Shown here in pieces: positions 53,585-63,129 of a DNA stretch of 64,000 nucleotides. Within the stretch, counting starts at the first letter, position 1; each line of letters begins with the position of its first letter. The position numbers and the translations under genes were made by a program. This DNA is from Azorinus chamasolen. Lineage: Eukaryota > Mollusca > Bivalvia > Cardiida > Solecurtidae. Under the pieces are notes generated by a model. The model was not told the DNA's origin and did no database searches. It was given only the letters and a program-made list of their open reading frames with translations. The DNA is taken from contig OY755237.1 of the NCBI GenBank assembly GCA_963576725.1, forward strand, positions 51,171,090-51,235,089. The letters run 5' to 3'.

Positions 53585-55130
53585 TGATAAGGTATAGGAG
53601 ATATGCTCCGGACAAGCCTTTAGTAAAATCAAGGTCAAAGGTCAAGGGCAAATTGACCTGAAAATGGTACGCGACACTCCGCCATCCCAAGATGAACTCA
53701 CACACCAAATTTGGAATCCGTAGCTGGTAAGGTATAGGAGATATGCTCTGGACAAGCTTTTTAAATCTGGTAAGGTATAGGAGATATGCTCCGGACTGTA
53801 AAATTGAGGTCAAAGGTCAAGGTCAAGGTCAGTGATCTGAAAATGGTACACGACTCTCCGCCATCCCAAGATGAACTCACACACCAAATTTGGAATCCGT
53901 AGCTGGTAAGGTATAGGAGATATTCTCTGGACAACCTTTTTTGTAAAATCGAGGTCAAAGGTCAAGGTCAAGGTCACAGTGACCTGAAAATGGTACGCGA
54001 CATTTCTCCATCCCAAGATGAACTCACAAATCAAATTTGGAATCCGTAGCTGGTAAAGTATAGGAGATATACTCCGGACAACCTTTTTGCAGCTGGTAAG
54101 GTATAAGCTTTTTGTAAAATCGAGGTCAAAGGTCAAGGTCACAGTGACCTGAAAATGATACGCGACACTCCGTCATCCCAAGATGAACACACATACCAAA
54201 TTTTGGATCCGTAGCTGGTAAGGTATAGGAGATATGCTCCGGACAAGCTTTTTGTAAAATCGAGGTCAAAGGTCAAGGTCAAGGTGACCTGAAAATGGTA
54301 CGCGACATTCCTCCATCCCAAGATGAACTCACACACCAAATTTGGAATCCGTAGCTGGTAAAGTATAGGAGATATACTCCGGAAAAGCTTTTTGCAGCTG
54401 GTAAGGTATAAGCTGTTTGTAAAATCGAGGTCAAAGGTCAAGGTCACAGTGACCTGAAAATGATACGCGACACTCCGTCATCCCAAGATGAACTCACATA
54501 CCAAATTTTGGATCCGTAGCTGGTAAGGTATAGGAGATATGCTCCGGACAAGCTTTTTGTAAAATCGAGGTTCAAGGTCAAGGTCACAGTGACCTGAAAA
54601 TGGTACGCGACACTCCGCCATCTCAAGGTGATCTCACACACCAAATTTGGAATCCGTATCTGGTAAGGTATAGGAGATATGCTCTGGACCAGCTTTTTGT
54701 AAAATCGGTCAAAGGTCAAGGTCAAGGTCACAGTGATCTGAAAATGGTACGCGACACTCCTTCATCCCAATATGAACTCACACACTTAATTTGGAATCCT
54801 TAGCTGGTAAGGTATAGTTGATATACTCCGGACAAGCTTTTTGTAGCTGGTAAGGTATAAGCTTTTTTTAAAATCGAGGTCAAAGGTCAAGGTCAAGGTG
54901 ACCTGGAAATGGTACGCGACACTCCGCCATCCCAAGATGAACTCACACACCAAATTTGGAATCTGTAGCTGGTAAGGTAAAGGAGATATGCTCCGGACAA
55001 GCTTTTTGTAAAATCAAGGTCAAAGGTCAAGGTCACAGTGACATGAAAATGGTACGCGACACTCCGCCATCCCAAGATGAACTCACACACTAAATTTGGT
55101 ATCCGTAGCTGATGTGACAAAGGAAATATA
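53585..55130 (+). repeat. ~150-bp core array of the 52754 element
   Basis: Same unit as 42450-43585. Exact AGGTCACAGTGACCT at 53971-53985, 54136-54150, 54441-54455 and 54581-54595. The single CTGGTAAG at 54847-54854 is the empty site of the hAT-type element. Confidence 0.9.
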
Positions 55131-55142
55131 CTCCGGACAAAA

Positions 55143-55212
55143 GGTACACACACCCACACACCCACCCACCCACACACACACCCACCCACCCACACACACA
55201 CACACACCCATG
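55143..55212. repeat. CACACACCC simple repeat
   Basis: CACACACCCACCCACCCACA runs just before the 3' hairpin; much shorter in copy 1 (45172-45198). Confidence 0.9.
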
Positions 55213-55732
55213 TACGGTGCGATCACTATATGCCGCCAAAGCCTAGCTTTGGGGGCATAAAAAACATTACAAGGGCAATAACTCCATTATTAGTGAAGCC
55301 AGAGTTATGGACCTTGTGTATGACACTTCCTCTTGTCATGATCTTTCCATATATGAAGTTTCAATCCAATGGCATGAGCCATATAGGAGTTATCGTCCGG
55401 ACAAAAAATTGTTAAATTTTTTTACAAGGGCAATAACTCCATTATTAGTGAAGCCAGAGTTATGGACCTTGTGTATGACACTACCTCTCGTCATGATCTT
55501 TCCATATATGAAGTTTCAATCCAATGGCATGAGCCATATAGGAGTTATCGTCCGGACAAAAAAGTGGGGTTTTTTACAAGGGGCAATAACTCCTATATTA
55601 GTGAAGCCAGAGTTATGGACCTTGTGCATGACACTTCCTCTCATTATGCTCTTTCCATATATGAAGTTTTAATCAACTGGCATCAGGCATATTGAAGTTA
55701 TCGTCCGGACAAAAAGTGTGACGGACAGACGG

Positions 55733-55763
<31 letters not shown>

Positions 55764-56796
55764 ACTCTCACGAAAACAATATGTCTCCCCCATATAAATA
55801 TGGGGGGAGACATAATTAAACATTCGTAAATGAATGGAAATGCCACAGTTTCCTGACCAGATAACATTCAAGTATCAATTGCTTTGTACTAACTTTAGCA
55901 AATAATGCTAAAAATAAAGGTTTTCTAGTCATCCAAATTGTGCCATTTTTTTTTTTCAGTGCTAAAAAGGCAAGGAACATAATATTCACAGCTTTGCCAC
56001 ACAATACAAATAATTTGCACAATATAATGAATAAATTTCGCTTGGGCCACGTGAGTGATTACATTTCAGGTGGCAAAAATGCCGTGCGCTTTTGACATGC
56101 TGAACCGTTATATTTTCGTTCGCAAATGATATGGGATTTTCGTCCGCTTTTGATATGCAATTATTTTTAGGTTTGTGCGCAAATGCAATTTCCCCGTTCT
56201 ACTGTCTTGACATCTCCTAAACCATTTTCATAATTCTAGGTTTATGTTTTCACTGTTCTCTTTACTCTTGACCTGTTTTACCTGCTTGATAGAAAGCTAG
56301 ATAGACACATAAACTAGACCTAGATAGACACATAAAGTAGACCTAGATAGACACATAAACTAGACCTAGATAGACACATAAAGTAGACCTAGATAGACAC
56401 ATAAACTAGACCTAGATAGACACATAAAGTACACCTAGATAGACACATAAACTAGACCTAGATAGACACATAAAGTAGACCTAGATAGACACATAAAGTA
56501 GACCTAGATAGACACATAAACTAGACCTAGATAGACACATAAACTAGACCTAGATCAGTGATTTATCTAGAAATTTGAACCATGAGTCCCAGGACTCACT
56601 AATCTGAAAACAATGAGTCCCACAGGAAAACCATGAGTCCCAAACTAAATTGATGAGTCCCAAAGCATAAAATTAAAAGAAAACTTATGTTTTTTAAATC
56701 GTAATTCTGCAGTTACATTCTAGTTTTGGAACATTTATTGCACTATAGTATATATAAGTATAACCAGGTTTCCTGGCTAGTCTCATCAATGAGCTG

Positions 56797-57048
56797 TTAA
56801 CTTTTCCCTGTTCTGTTTATACCAAGTACCAGTACTGTACCTAGTGAATATTCATGGAAAAAGTAGTTATAATCAAATATGGAAGGTGGAATATTGTAGA
56901 CATTTCAGAAAGTTTAAAGAAACTGATCTATCAAACTTCATTAGCAAACAGCAGACCCTTTTCTGACAACTTCTATAGGAGCCGTCTGATCTGGTTCTAC
57001 TCTGTTTGCAAATGTGTGAAAACACGTTTACATGAAGGAAAGGGTTAA
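56797..57048 (+). mobile_element. B2 MITE, nested
   Basis: TTAACTTTTCCCTGTTCTG to GGAAAGGGTTAA. GCAAACAGCAGACCCTTTTCTG hairpin around TCTATAGGAGCC. Confidence 0.8.
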
Positions 57049-57231
57049 GACAGCATGGATGTCGAATATTGTCAAAACCGAAAATAGATCGATACCACCA
57101 TTCAGAGTACCCATGTGTGGACTATATACCTGGCACGAAGCAACAAAATGATATTTTCGATAGTGTTTCGATAGTGTTACATTTACCATGCAATGTTTGG
57201 CCTGATATTTGTCGCATATGCAGCAAAACAT
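57028..57231 (-). CDS. Short frame with a zinc-finger-like N-terminus
   Basis: The minus-strand frame begins MFCCICDKYQ and continues to TLSKHYRKYH. The pattern C-x2-C-x16-H-x4-H with a leucine three residues before the first histidine recalls a BED or C2H2 finger, the kind found at the N-terminus of hAT-type transposases. The last codons run into the B2 MITE, so any original product is broken. It lies inside the CAGTGATT-ended element, which makes a transposase relic plausible. One finger-like pattern is weak evidence. Confidence 0.25.
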   Translation of the reverse strand: MFCCICDKYQAKHCMVNVTLSKHYRKYHFVASCQVYSPHMGTLNGGIDLFSVLTIFDIHAVLTLSFM

Positions 57232-57479
57232 GAAATCAAGTCGACCATCCGTTGCCTAACAGAAGTCAACTAAGAGTAAGTCGCCAACCACTTTGGTCAG
57301 AACTCTTTCTCTCTTTAAGCTGACAGTCGTTATTTTCCACCATTACATCGGATTCGGGATCCTTATTTTGATCCACGAACGTTGAAATCATGTCACTGGG
57401 ACACAATTGACCTAACATCGTTTGATTTGAGTCGATCTTAGCGACTATTTCGGTAGCAGCATTTTGGATTATCCGGGGT

Positions 57480-57600
57480 CTTTCGGTGCTGCCATTTTAA
57501 AAGGAACGTTTTCATTGGCTCATTACGAACATCCTGCTGCACACTAGCCAATCAAAATCATTGTTGTAAAATACATACAACAGTCGGATGTTGATATCGC
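57480..57600 (-). promoter_or_regulatory. Two CCAAT boxes, possible minus-strand promoter
   Basis: Minus strand: GATTGGCTAGTGTGC and GAGCCAATGAAAACG about 40 bp apart, followed by TTTTAAAATGGCAGC. They lie ~250 bp upstream of the minus-strand finger-like frame. Confidence 0.25.
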
Positions 57601-58383
57601 TACGGTGTTCTAGTAGTTTCACTACGTGAAATTAACTTCAACGGCTACACGCAGCCATATTTTAATGCATCCTTTAGGACGCTTACACTTCAGAATGATG
57701 CGTTTTTTGCTATTTTAATGCGTCTCTGACGCAGGACGCAGACCTAGATTAATCACTGCTAGATAGACACATAAAGTAGACCTAGATAGACACATAAACT
57801 AGACCTAGATAGACACATAAACTAGACCTAGATAGACACATAAACTAGACCTAGATAGACACATAAAGTAGACCTAGATAGACACATAAAGTACACCTAG
57901 ATAGACACATAAACTAGACCTAAATAGACACATAAAGTAGACCTAGATAGACACATAAAGTAGACCTAGATAGACACATAAAGTACACCTAGAGACACAT
58001 AAAGTAGACCTAGATAGACACATAAAGTAGACCTAGATAGACACAGAAACTAGACCTAGATAGACACATAAAGTAGACCTAGATAGACACATAAACTAGA
58101 CCTAGATAGACACATAAAGTAGACCTAGATAGACACATAAACTAGACCTAGATAGACACATGAAGTAGACCTAGATAGACACATAAACTAGACCTAGATA
58201 GACACATAAAGTAGACCTAGATAGACACATAAAGTAGACCTAGATAGACACATAAAGTACACCTAGATAGACACATAAAGTAGACCTAGATAGACACATA
58301 AAGTAGACCTAGATAGACACATAAACTAGACCTAGATAGACACATAAAGTAGACCTAGATAGACACATAAAGTAGACCTAGAT

Positions 58384-58545
58384 TTGATCTCTGCATATTT
58401 CTGCCATGGTAAAAATATTCTGTTGTTCATAATGCCATTATAAAAATCCAGCAATTTGATATTCATAATGTCTTTGCTTCTAACTAAATATTGATCAGGT
58501 AAAGAGTCCGGTTAAGAGGGTTTTTACTGTACATTTCATATATAC
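58384..58545 (+). mobile_element. B1 MITE fragment and a TA-type MITE right end
   Basis: CTGCCATGGTAAAAATATTC...TGATATTCATAATGTC...GGTAAAGAG, then AGAGGGTTTTTACTG/TA at about 58523-58540. Confidence 0.55.
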
Positions 58546-58659
58546 ATGTACCATATTCTCCGTAATAATAAACATCCCCTTATAAATGCCCCCTTACTTC
58601 TGAGGGCAAACTAACAACGAATAAAACAACTAAACCTGTAACAACCATTCAATAGTGAA

Positions 58660-58790
58660 ATATAGATTTCTTCAAAATACAGGTCAGGTGGTTGCTTAAT
58701 TCAGAATGAAAGCAATGCAGAAAGCTTGAATAGGAGACTGAGGAGCTTTCTGCACTATTGTCAATCTCCATTAATCTGCATATAAACACC
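58660..58790. mobile_element. TA-type MITE core fragment
   Basis: GGTCAGGTGGTTGCTTAATTC...GCAGAAAGCTTGAATAGGAG, GAGGAGCTTTCTGC. Termini not resolved. Confidence 0.5.
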
Positions 58791-58810
58791 CCTCCCTAAA
58801 AATTAGTGTA

Positions 58811-59238
58811 CAGTAAAACCACACTAAACTGAAACATTAACCCTTTCCTTGATCAACATTCATGTAAGAAATAATAACATCATGAATAATCATTAAATTT
58901 ATATTTTTGCTTTGACAAAAACTGTAGAATTTAAAACTGTAGATATAGCAGACAGAGAAGACACTGATCAGTCAAACTGATCCTGTAGGAACTGTCTGAT
59001 CTGGGTCTAGTCTGTTTACAAAGGCGTGAAAAACGTTTACGATACATGAAGGAAAGGGTTAATACAGAAGAATGTAGGTCTTTTAAGGCAGGACTGGCTG
59101 CTTAATACAGAATGAAAGTCATGCAAAAAGCTCCTTCTGAAGCTTTCTGCATGACTTTCTCCCTGCATTAAGCTGCCACCTGTCCTAAAAACCCTCAGTG
59201 ATACTCATTTGAATGTTTGCTTTAGAGGGGTTTTACTG
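58811..59238. mobile_element. TA-type MITE with a B1 MITE nested inside
   Basis: CAGTAAAACCACACTAAAC after TA and GAGGGGTTTTACTG before TA (59239-59240). Core GGCTGCTTAATACAGAATG / CCCTGCATTAAGCTGCC around AGCTCCTTCTGAAGCT. The B1 copy 58837-59062 sits near the left end. Confidence 0.75.
58837..59062 (-). mobile_element. B1 MITE nested in a TA-type MITE
   Basis: TTAACCCTTTCCTTGATC to GGAAAGGGTTAA. GCAGACAGAGAAGACACTGATC hairpin around CTGATCCTGTAGGAAC. Confidence 0.8.
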
Positions 59239-59268
59239 TATACCTTTGCAAAATGTTCTAAATCATGT

Positions 59269-59340
59269 ACAGTTGACCTTCGATATCTCGACCTCGGACA
59301 ACTCGAACTTCGGGATAACTGGAACTAAAAGTTCTCAGTC
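59269..59340. mobile_element. Pogo/Tigger-like terminus
   Basis: CAGTTGACCTTCGATATCTC...GACCTCGGACAACTCGAAC after TA, the typical opening of Tigger/pogo elements. The other end was not found; the 21-bp array follows at once. Confidence 0.5.
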
Positions 59341-59374
59341 CTTCCAAAATTTACAATACAGTATTGCTCAGTCA

Positions 59375-60510
59375 TATCTATACATACACTACACATATCT
59401 ATATATACACTACACATATCTATACATACACTACACATATCTATACATACACTACACATATCTATACATACACTACACATATCTATACATAGATACATAC
59501 ACTACACATATCTATACATACACTACACAGATCTATACATACACTACACATATCTATACATACACTACACATATCTGTACACACACTACACATATCTATA
59601 CATACACTACACACATATCTATACATACACTACACATATCTATACATACACTACACACATCATACTAAACACTCTATGGACATCAAAGACAATGACCTGA
59701 AAATCATAAACAAACTGCTGTAGTTCTCAGTCCTTCCAAAATTTACAATACAGTATTGCTCTAAAATGTATCAGTACACATATCTATACATACACTACAC
59801 ATATCTATACATACACTACACATATCTATACATACACTACACATATCTATACATACACTACACATATCTATACATACACTACACAGATCTATACATACAC
59901 TACACATATCTATACATACACTACACATATCTGTACATACACTACACACATATCTATACATACACATATCTACACATATCTATACATACACTACACATAT
60001 CTATACATACACTACACACATCATACTAAACACTCTATGGACATCAAAGACAATGACCTGAAAATCATAAACAAACTGCTGTAGTTCTCAGTCCTTCCAA
60101 AATTTACAATACAGTATTGCTCTAAAATGTATCAGTACACATATCTATACATACACTACACATATCTATACATACACTACACATATCTATACATACACTA
60201 TACATATCTATACATACACTACACATATCTATACATACACTAGTCATATCTATACATACACTACACATATCTATATATACACTACACATATCTATACAAA
60301 CACTACACATATCTATACATACACTACACATATATATACATAGATACATACACTACACATATCTATACATACACTACACATATATATATACATACACTAC
60401 ACATATCTATACATACACTACACATATCTATACATACACTACACATATCTATACATACACTACACGTATCTATACATACACTACACATATCTATACATAC
60501 ACTACACATA
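59375..60510. repeat. 21-bp minisatellite in three higher-order blocks
   Basis: Unit: ACATATCTATACATACACTAC. Array blocks at 59375-59655, 59777-60017 and 60138-60510 are parted by ~110-bp spacers that are nearly identical (59660-59770, 60022-60133): CACTCTATGGACATCAAAG, ATGACCTGAAAATCATAAAC, AAACTGCTGTAG, TCAGTCCTTCCAAAATTTAC. The unit is 7 codons, so spurious frames occur on both strands. Confidence 0.95.
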
Positions 60511-61090
60511 TCATACTAAGCACTCTATGGACATCAAAGATCAGGCCATACTAAGCACTCTATGGACAACAAAGACAATGACCTGAAAATCATAAACAAA
60601 CTGCTGTAGCTCCAGTCAAAGTCTAACACCCAAGAAAGACAAGGTATTCCACTGAATAATCTTCATTCAGCCTTCAAGAAGGTCACTCTGTCATACCACA
60701 GACAAAAATACCACAAATACGATGACAGCAGTTATGCAACAACCATTCTTGTTTTAGAGTTAGTGTAACCATGACTTTTACTTGACAATTCCTAGAATCC
60801 GAGACCTCAATATAAAGATGATTATTTCAGTATTGAATTTATTCAGCTCTTTGTACCTTGTGCATCGGTTTAACGCAAAGCTCAGTGGCTGACGGAAAAT
60901 GGATAGCATTGAAGGTAATGTTTTAATCTCTATCATAATGCTATGGTATAGTAGACAGATATGAGTGCTTTCATGAAAAAAGGTCCCTTTCAATGTCTTG
61001 CAAACCGTGTAGGACCAGATCAACAATTGCTTTGGAATGCAGTATCTGATCAGGCTCTACACTTATGTATCATGTTAACAGTCTAACCCC
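60511..61090. other. Downstream flank with a third spacer copy; otherwise unassigned
   Basis: CACTCTATGGACATCAAAGA and CACTCTATGGACAACAAAGA are spacer copies. The frame opened by ATGGACAAC reads MDNKDNDLKIINKLL, a stop, then ~50 further codons to about 60767. This is a possible exon relic with no recognised family. A D-like MITE core is near 61003-61055. Confidence 0.35.
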
Positions 61091-61465
61091 TTTAACCCCT
61101 TCCCTCATGAATATTCATGACAGAAATAATGGCATCATAAATATTTATTAACTGATTTTTTTTATAATGGCATATGAACACAGGAGCTTTTTGCCAAGTC
61201 AAAAATAGAATCCGGCCTATTATATAGACCATGAGCAATAATTTTTACCTGATGAATATTCATTAACAATTAGTGACTTTATGAATATTGATTAGCCGAA
61301 CATTTCTAATGCCATACCAACACAAGACATTATGGCCATGGTAGAAACTGAAGCATGTTATATATTAATACTATCAACAAACAGAGCAGCCCCTCATCAT
61401 ACACCTCCTACAGGAGCAGTCTGATCTGGGTTTACTCTGTTTGCAAATTTACAAGAATTTGCAAA
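61091..61465 (-). mobile_element. Two overlapping B1 MITE copies
   Basis: TTAACCCCTTCCCTCATGAAT...TATAATGGCATATGAACACAGG, then a second start ACCTGATGAATATTCATTAAC and a CAAACAGAGCAGCCCC hairpin around CTCCTACAGGAG. Confidence 0.65.
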
Positions 61466-61499
61466 CTTGTTCTTTTTTATCTTTAACTATTTACTCCAA

Positions 61500-61752
61500 T
61501 TATAATGCCATATTTCACTTTTTCAAACTAGTATTCACATATCGGTTTGTTTTAATTCGGTCGATTAAAATGTGCATTATATGGCTACTCTGTCCTGTCT
61601 TTTAAATTACAGTTATTCTTATTATATTTCTGATGTTAAATATTTTGTATGAAATGCTTGTGTTAGAGGGCCCTGGGGTAGATTAGTCTGTTGACTAACC
61701 GGGTAACCCTCTTTAAATAAAGTCTTTCATTCATTCATTCATTCATTCATTC
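61500..61752 (+). mobile_element. Non-LTR retrotransposon 3' end with (CATT)n tail
   Basis: Ends GGGTAACCCTCTTTAAATAA, then AGTCTTTCATTCATTCATTC. Upstream GGTAGATTAGTCTGTTGAC and TTGTATGAAATGCTTGTG resemble LINE 3' UTRs with an AATAAA signal. Flanks are B1 MITE (TTTACTCCA left, GTGAATATTCG right), so a 5'-truncated copy inserted in a MITE. No coding part is present. Confidence 0.65.
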
Positions 61753-62080
61753 GTGAATATTCGTTTAAGAAATGATGACATAATGAATATCAATTAGTCA
61801 ATTTTTTATAATGACATCTAAACTGGAATGTTGGCAGACACTGTAGAATCAGATCTTATTTCAAAAGCAAAGTTTGAAACAGAGCAGACCCAGGTCATAT
61901 GGCTTCATCAAGATCCATCTGGGTCTATTTTGTTTGCATTAAAAAGCAATGTTTTCTTGCACTTCTTTCACAAATCACAATTAGAATGTCAAACAGATTG
62001 GATTATGATGAGATGCTGAGTTACTCATTCGACTTCTCATTTGGATCCAAACTGTTTGCAAAGGTCTTCCTGAGTTTACC
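61753..62080 (-). mobile_element. B1 MITE remainder and C-family hairpin
   Basis: GTGAATATTCGTTTAAG...AACAGAGCAGACCCAGGTC / ATCTGGGTCTATTTTGTTTGC, then AACAGATTGGATTATGATGAG / CTCATTTGGATCCAAACTG. Frames 61828-62019 and 61899-62114 are translations of these. Confidence 0.6.
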
Positions 62081-62262
62081 CTGTAAATTGCAGTTACAAA
62101 CGTTTACCCTGTAGATTGCAGTTTGTCCCTGTAGATTGCAGTTACAAACGTTTACTGTAGATTGCAGTTACAAACGTTTACCCTGTAGATTGCAGTTACA
62201 AACGTTTACCCGGTAGATTGCAGTTACAAACGTTTACCCTGTAGATTGCAGTTACAAAGGTT
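62079..62262. repeat. 28-bp minisatellite, about 6 copies
   Basis: Unit: TGTAGATTGCAGTTACAAACG and TTTACCC, with length variants. Confidence 0.9.
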
Positions 62263-62267
62263 TAGCA

Positions 62268-62454
62268 TTAACCCTTCATGCAGAACATGAGTTGGCAGTC
62301 ATTTGCAAGCAGTGTAGACCTATATCAGTGGGCTCTTAGAGGATCCCTCTGATTTAAAGAAGCCCAGTCTGATCATGCAAGGTCTGCACTTTTTGTCATT
62401 CAGAAATCCTCTCCCAATGTATACCCTCTCATACTGGATAAAATCTACCTTTAA
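62268..62454. mobile_element. D-family MITE sharing TTAA with the next
   Basis: TTAACCCTTCATGCAGAAC...GGGCTCTTAGAGGATCCCTC...ACCTTTAA. Confidence 0.65.
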
Positions 62455-62703
62455 CCCTTTCATCCATAAACACCTTTCTATGCCTTTGCAAACAGAGTAG
62501 ACCCAGATCAAACAGCTCCTATAGGAGCCGTCTGATCTGGGTCTGCTCTGTTTGCTTATCATGTTATGATATAATATAGATATGAGTCTACAGTTTTTGC
62601 CATTGCTATAACATCATGACTGTGTCCATTATAACAAATTAATTTAATTAATATTCATGAACTCATTATTTCTTACATAAATATTCATGGAGTAAAGGGT
62701 TAA
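62451..62703 (+). mobile_element. B1 MITE, best complete copy
   Basis: TTAACCCTTTCATCC to GGAGTAAAGGGTTAA, 253 bp. Hairpin TTGCAAACAGAGTAGACCC...GGGTCTGCTCTGTTTGC around AGCTCCTATAGGAGCC (arms ~32 nt, few mismatches). Tail TTAATTAATATTCATGAAC. Confidence 0.9.
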
Positions 62704-62808
62704 ACAGTGATGGGCAACTCCACTTTGAAAATTCAGCATCAAAAGACTTAAGCTTTCAATATACATGTATGGTAGCTTGTCTAAATCTACATGGTTGGAG
62801 CACCATAT

Positions 62809-63056
62809 TTAACCCTTTACTCCATAAATACAACTTTCTACACCTTTGCAAACAGAGAAGACCCAGATCAGACAGCTCCTATAGGAGCGGTCTGATCTGG
62901 GTCTGCTCTGTTTGCTTATAGAACAATAAGATCTAATTCTACAGTTACTGCTTTGTCAAAAATTTAATGTGTTAATATATCATTTTAAAAATTAATCTAA
63001 TCAATATTCATGATGTCAGCATTTCTTACATGAATATTCATGGAGTAAAGGGTTAA
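62809..63056 (+). mobile_element. B1 MITE
   Basis: TTAACCCTTTACTCC to GGAGTAAAGGGTTAA. Same hairpin around GCTCCTATAGGAGC. Confidence 0.9.
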
Positions 63057-63129
63057 TCAAGAAACCAATCTCCCCTTTCCACTAGTTTGCAAGCCTAAAA
63101 TGAATTGGTCAATTCTGCACCATTTTGAC

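Larger units (their letters stand above)
52754..55258 (+). mobile_element. Pearl-like element, ATGCCCCCAAAG type (copy 2), nested
   Basis: AACAAGAGAGTCGTCACGGG start and GGGGGCAT plus A-run end, parallel to 41187-45242, including the GTTAA-rich part, the GCAAACAGTGTAGACCCTG hairpin and the array. It is without the two insertions. CACACACCC repeats at about 55143-55208. Confidence 0.9.
52006..55813 (+). mobile_element. Pearl-like element, GATGTCTCCCC-box type, with nested insertion
   Basis: AACTAGAGGTTTTTGTCAC start (hairpin GTTTTTGTCACAAAAAC), box GATGTCTCCCC. It ends ATATGGGGGGAGACAT. ~155-bp units with AATAACTCC...AGAGTTATGG, CATGACACTTCCTCTC and TATGAAGTTTCAATCCAATGG occupy 52150-52750 and 55270-55700; (ACAG)n/(ACGG)n at 55720-55761. 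One unit is split by 52754-55258. Confidence 0.8.
51737..56195. mobile_element. DNA transposon with 8-bp TSD, holding nested pearl-like elements
   Basis: GTTCTACT occurs at 51729-51736 and 56196-56203. The ends CGGAGATTTGCATTTGCGCAC and, from the right, CGGGGAAATTGCATTTGCGC are ~21-bp inverted repeats with small differences. Further TTTGCGCAC/ GTGCGCAAA and TTTGCGGAT/ATCATTTGCG motifs recur inside both ends. 8-bp duplication suggests hAT (Merlin or P-type are alternatives because the ends lack CAGGG). About 650 bp remain once the 52006-55813 insert is removed. No transposase was recognised. Confidence 0.75.
56556..57758. mobile_element. Transposon with CAGTGATT ends in the 23-bp array
   Basis: The ends CAGTGATTTATCTAG and, from the right, CAGTGATTAATCTAG are 15-bp inverted repeats with one mismatch. 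CTAGAT flanks both sides (56550-56555, 57759-57764); the repeat unit has it once. The 6-bp duplication does not point to one superfamily. ATGAGTCCCA recurs five times near the left end, GACGC motifs near the right. A B2 MITE (56797-57048) is nested inside. Confidence 0.75.
56288..58383. repeat. 23-bp minisatellite, about 38 copies, interrupted
   Basis: Unit: ACCTAGATAGACACATAAA plus GTAG or CTAG (also GTAC). Segments 56288-56555 and 57759-58383 are parted by 56556-57758. GTAG and CTAG types partly alternate. Confidence 0.95.

Noticed and set aside
41187..55258. Segmental duplication of 41187-45242 and 52754-55258
   Set aside because: Similarity starts and stops exactly at the element ends and the flanks are unrelated, so these are two copies of one mobile family.
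59213..60349. Tyrosine/threonine-rich (YTYLYIH) and cysteine-rich (CSVCIDM) frames
   Set aside because: Both strands of the 21-bp minisatellite; periodicity explains the open frames.
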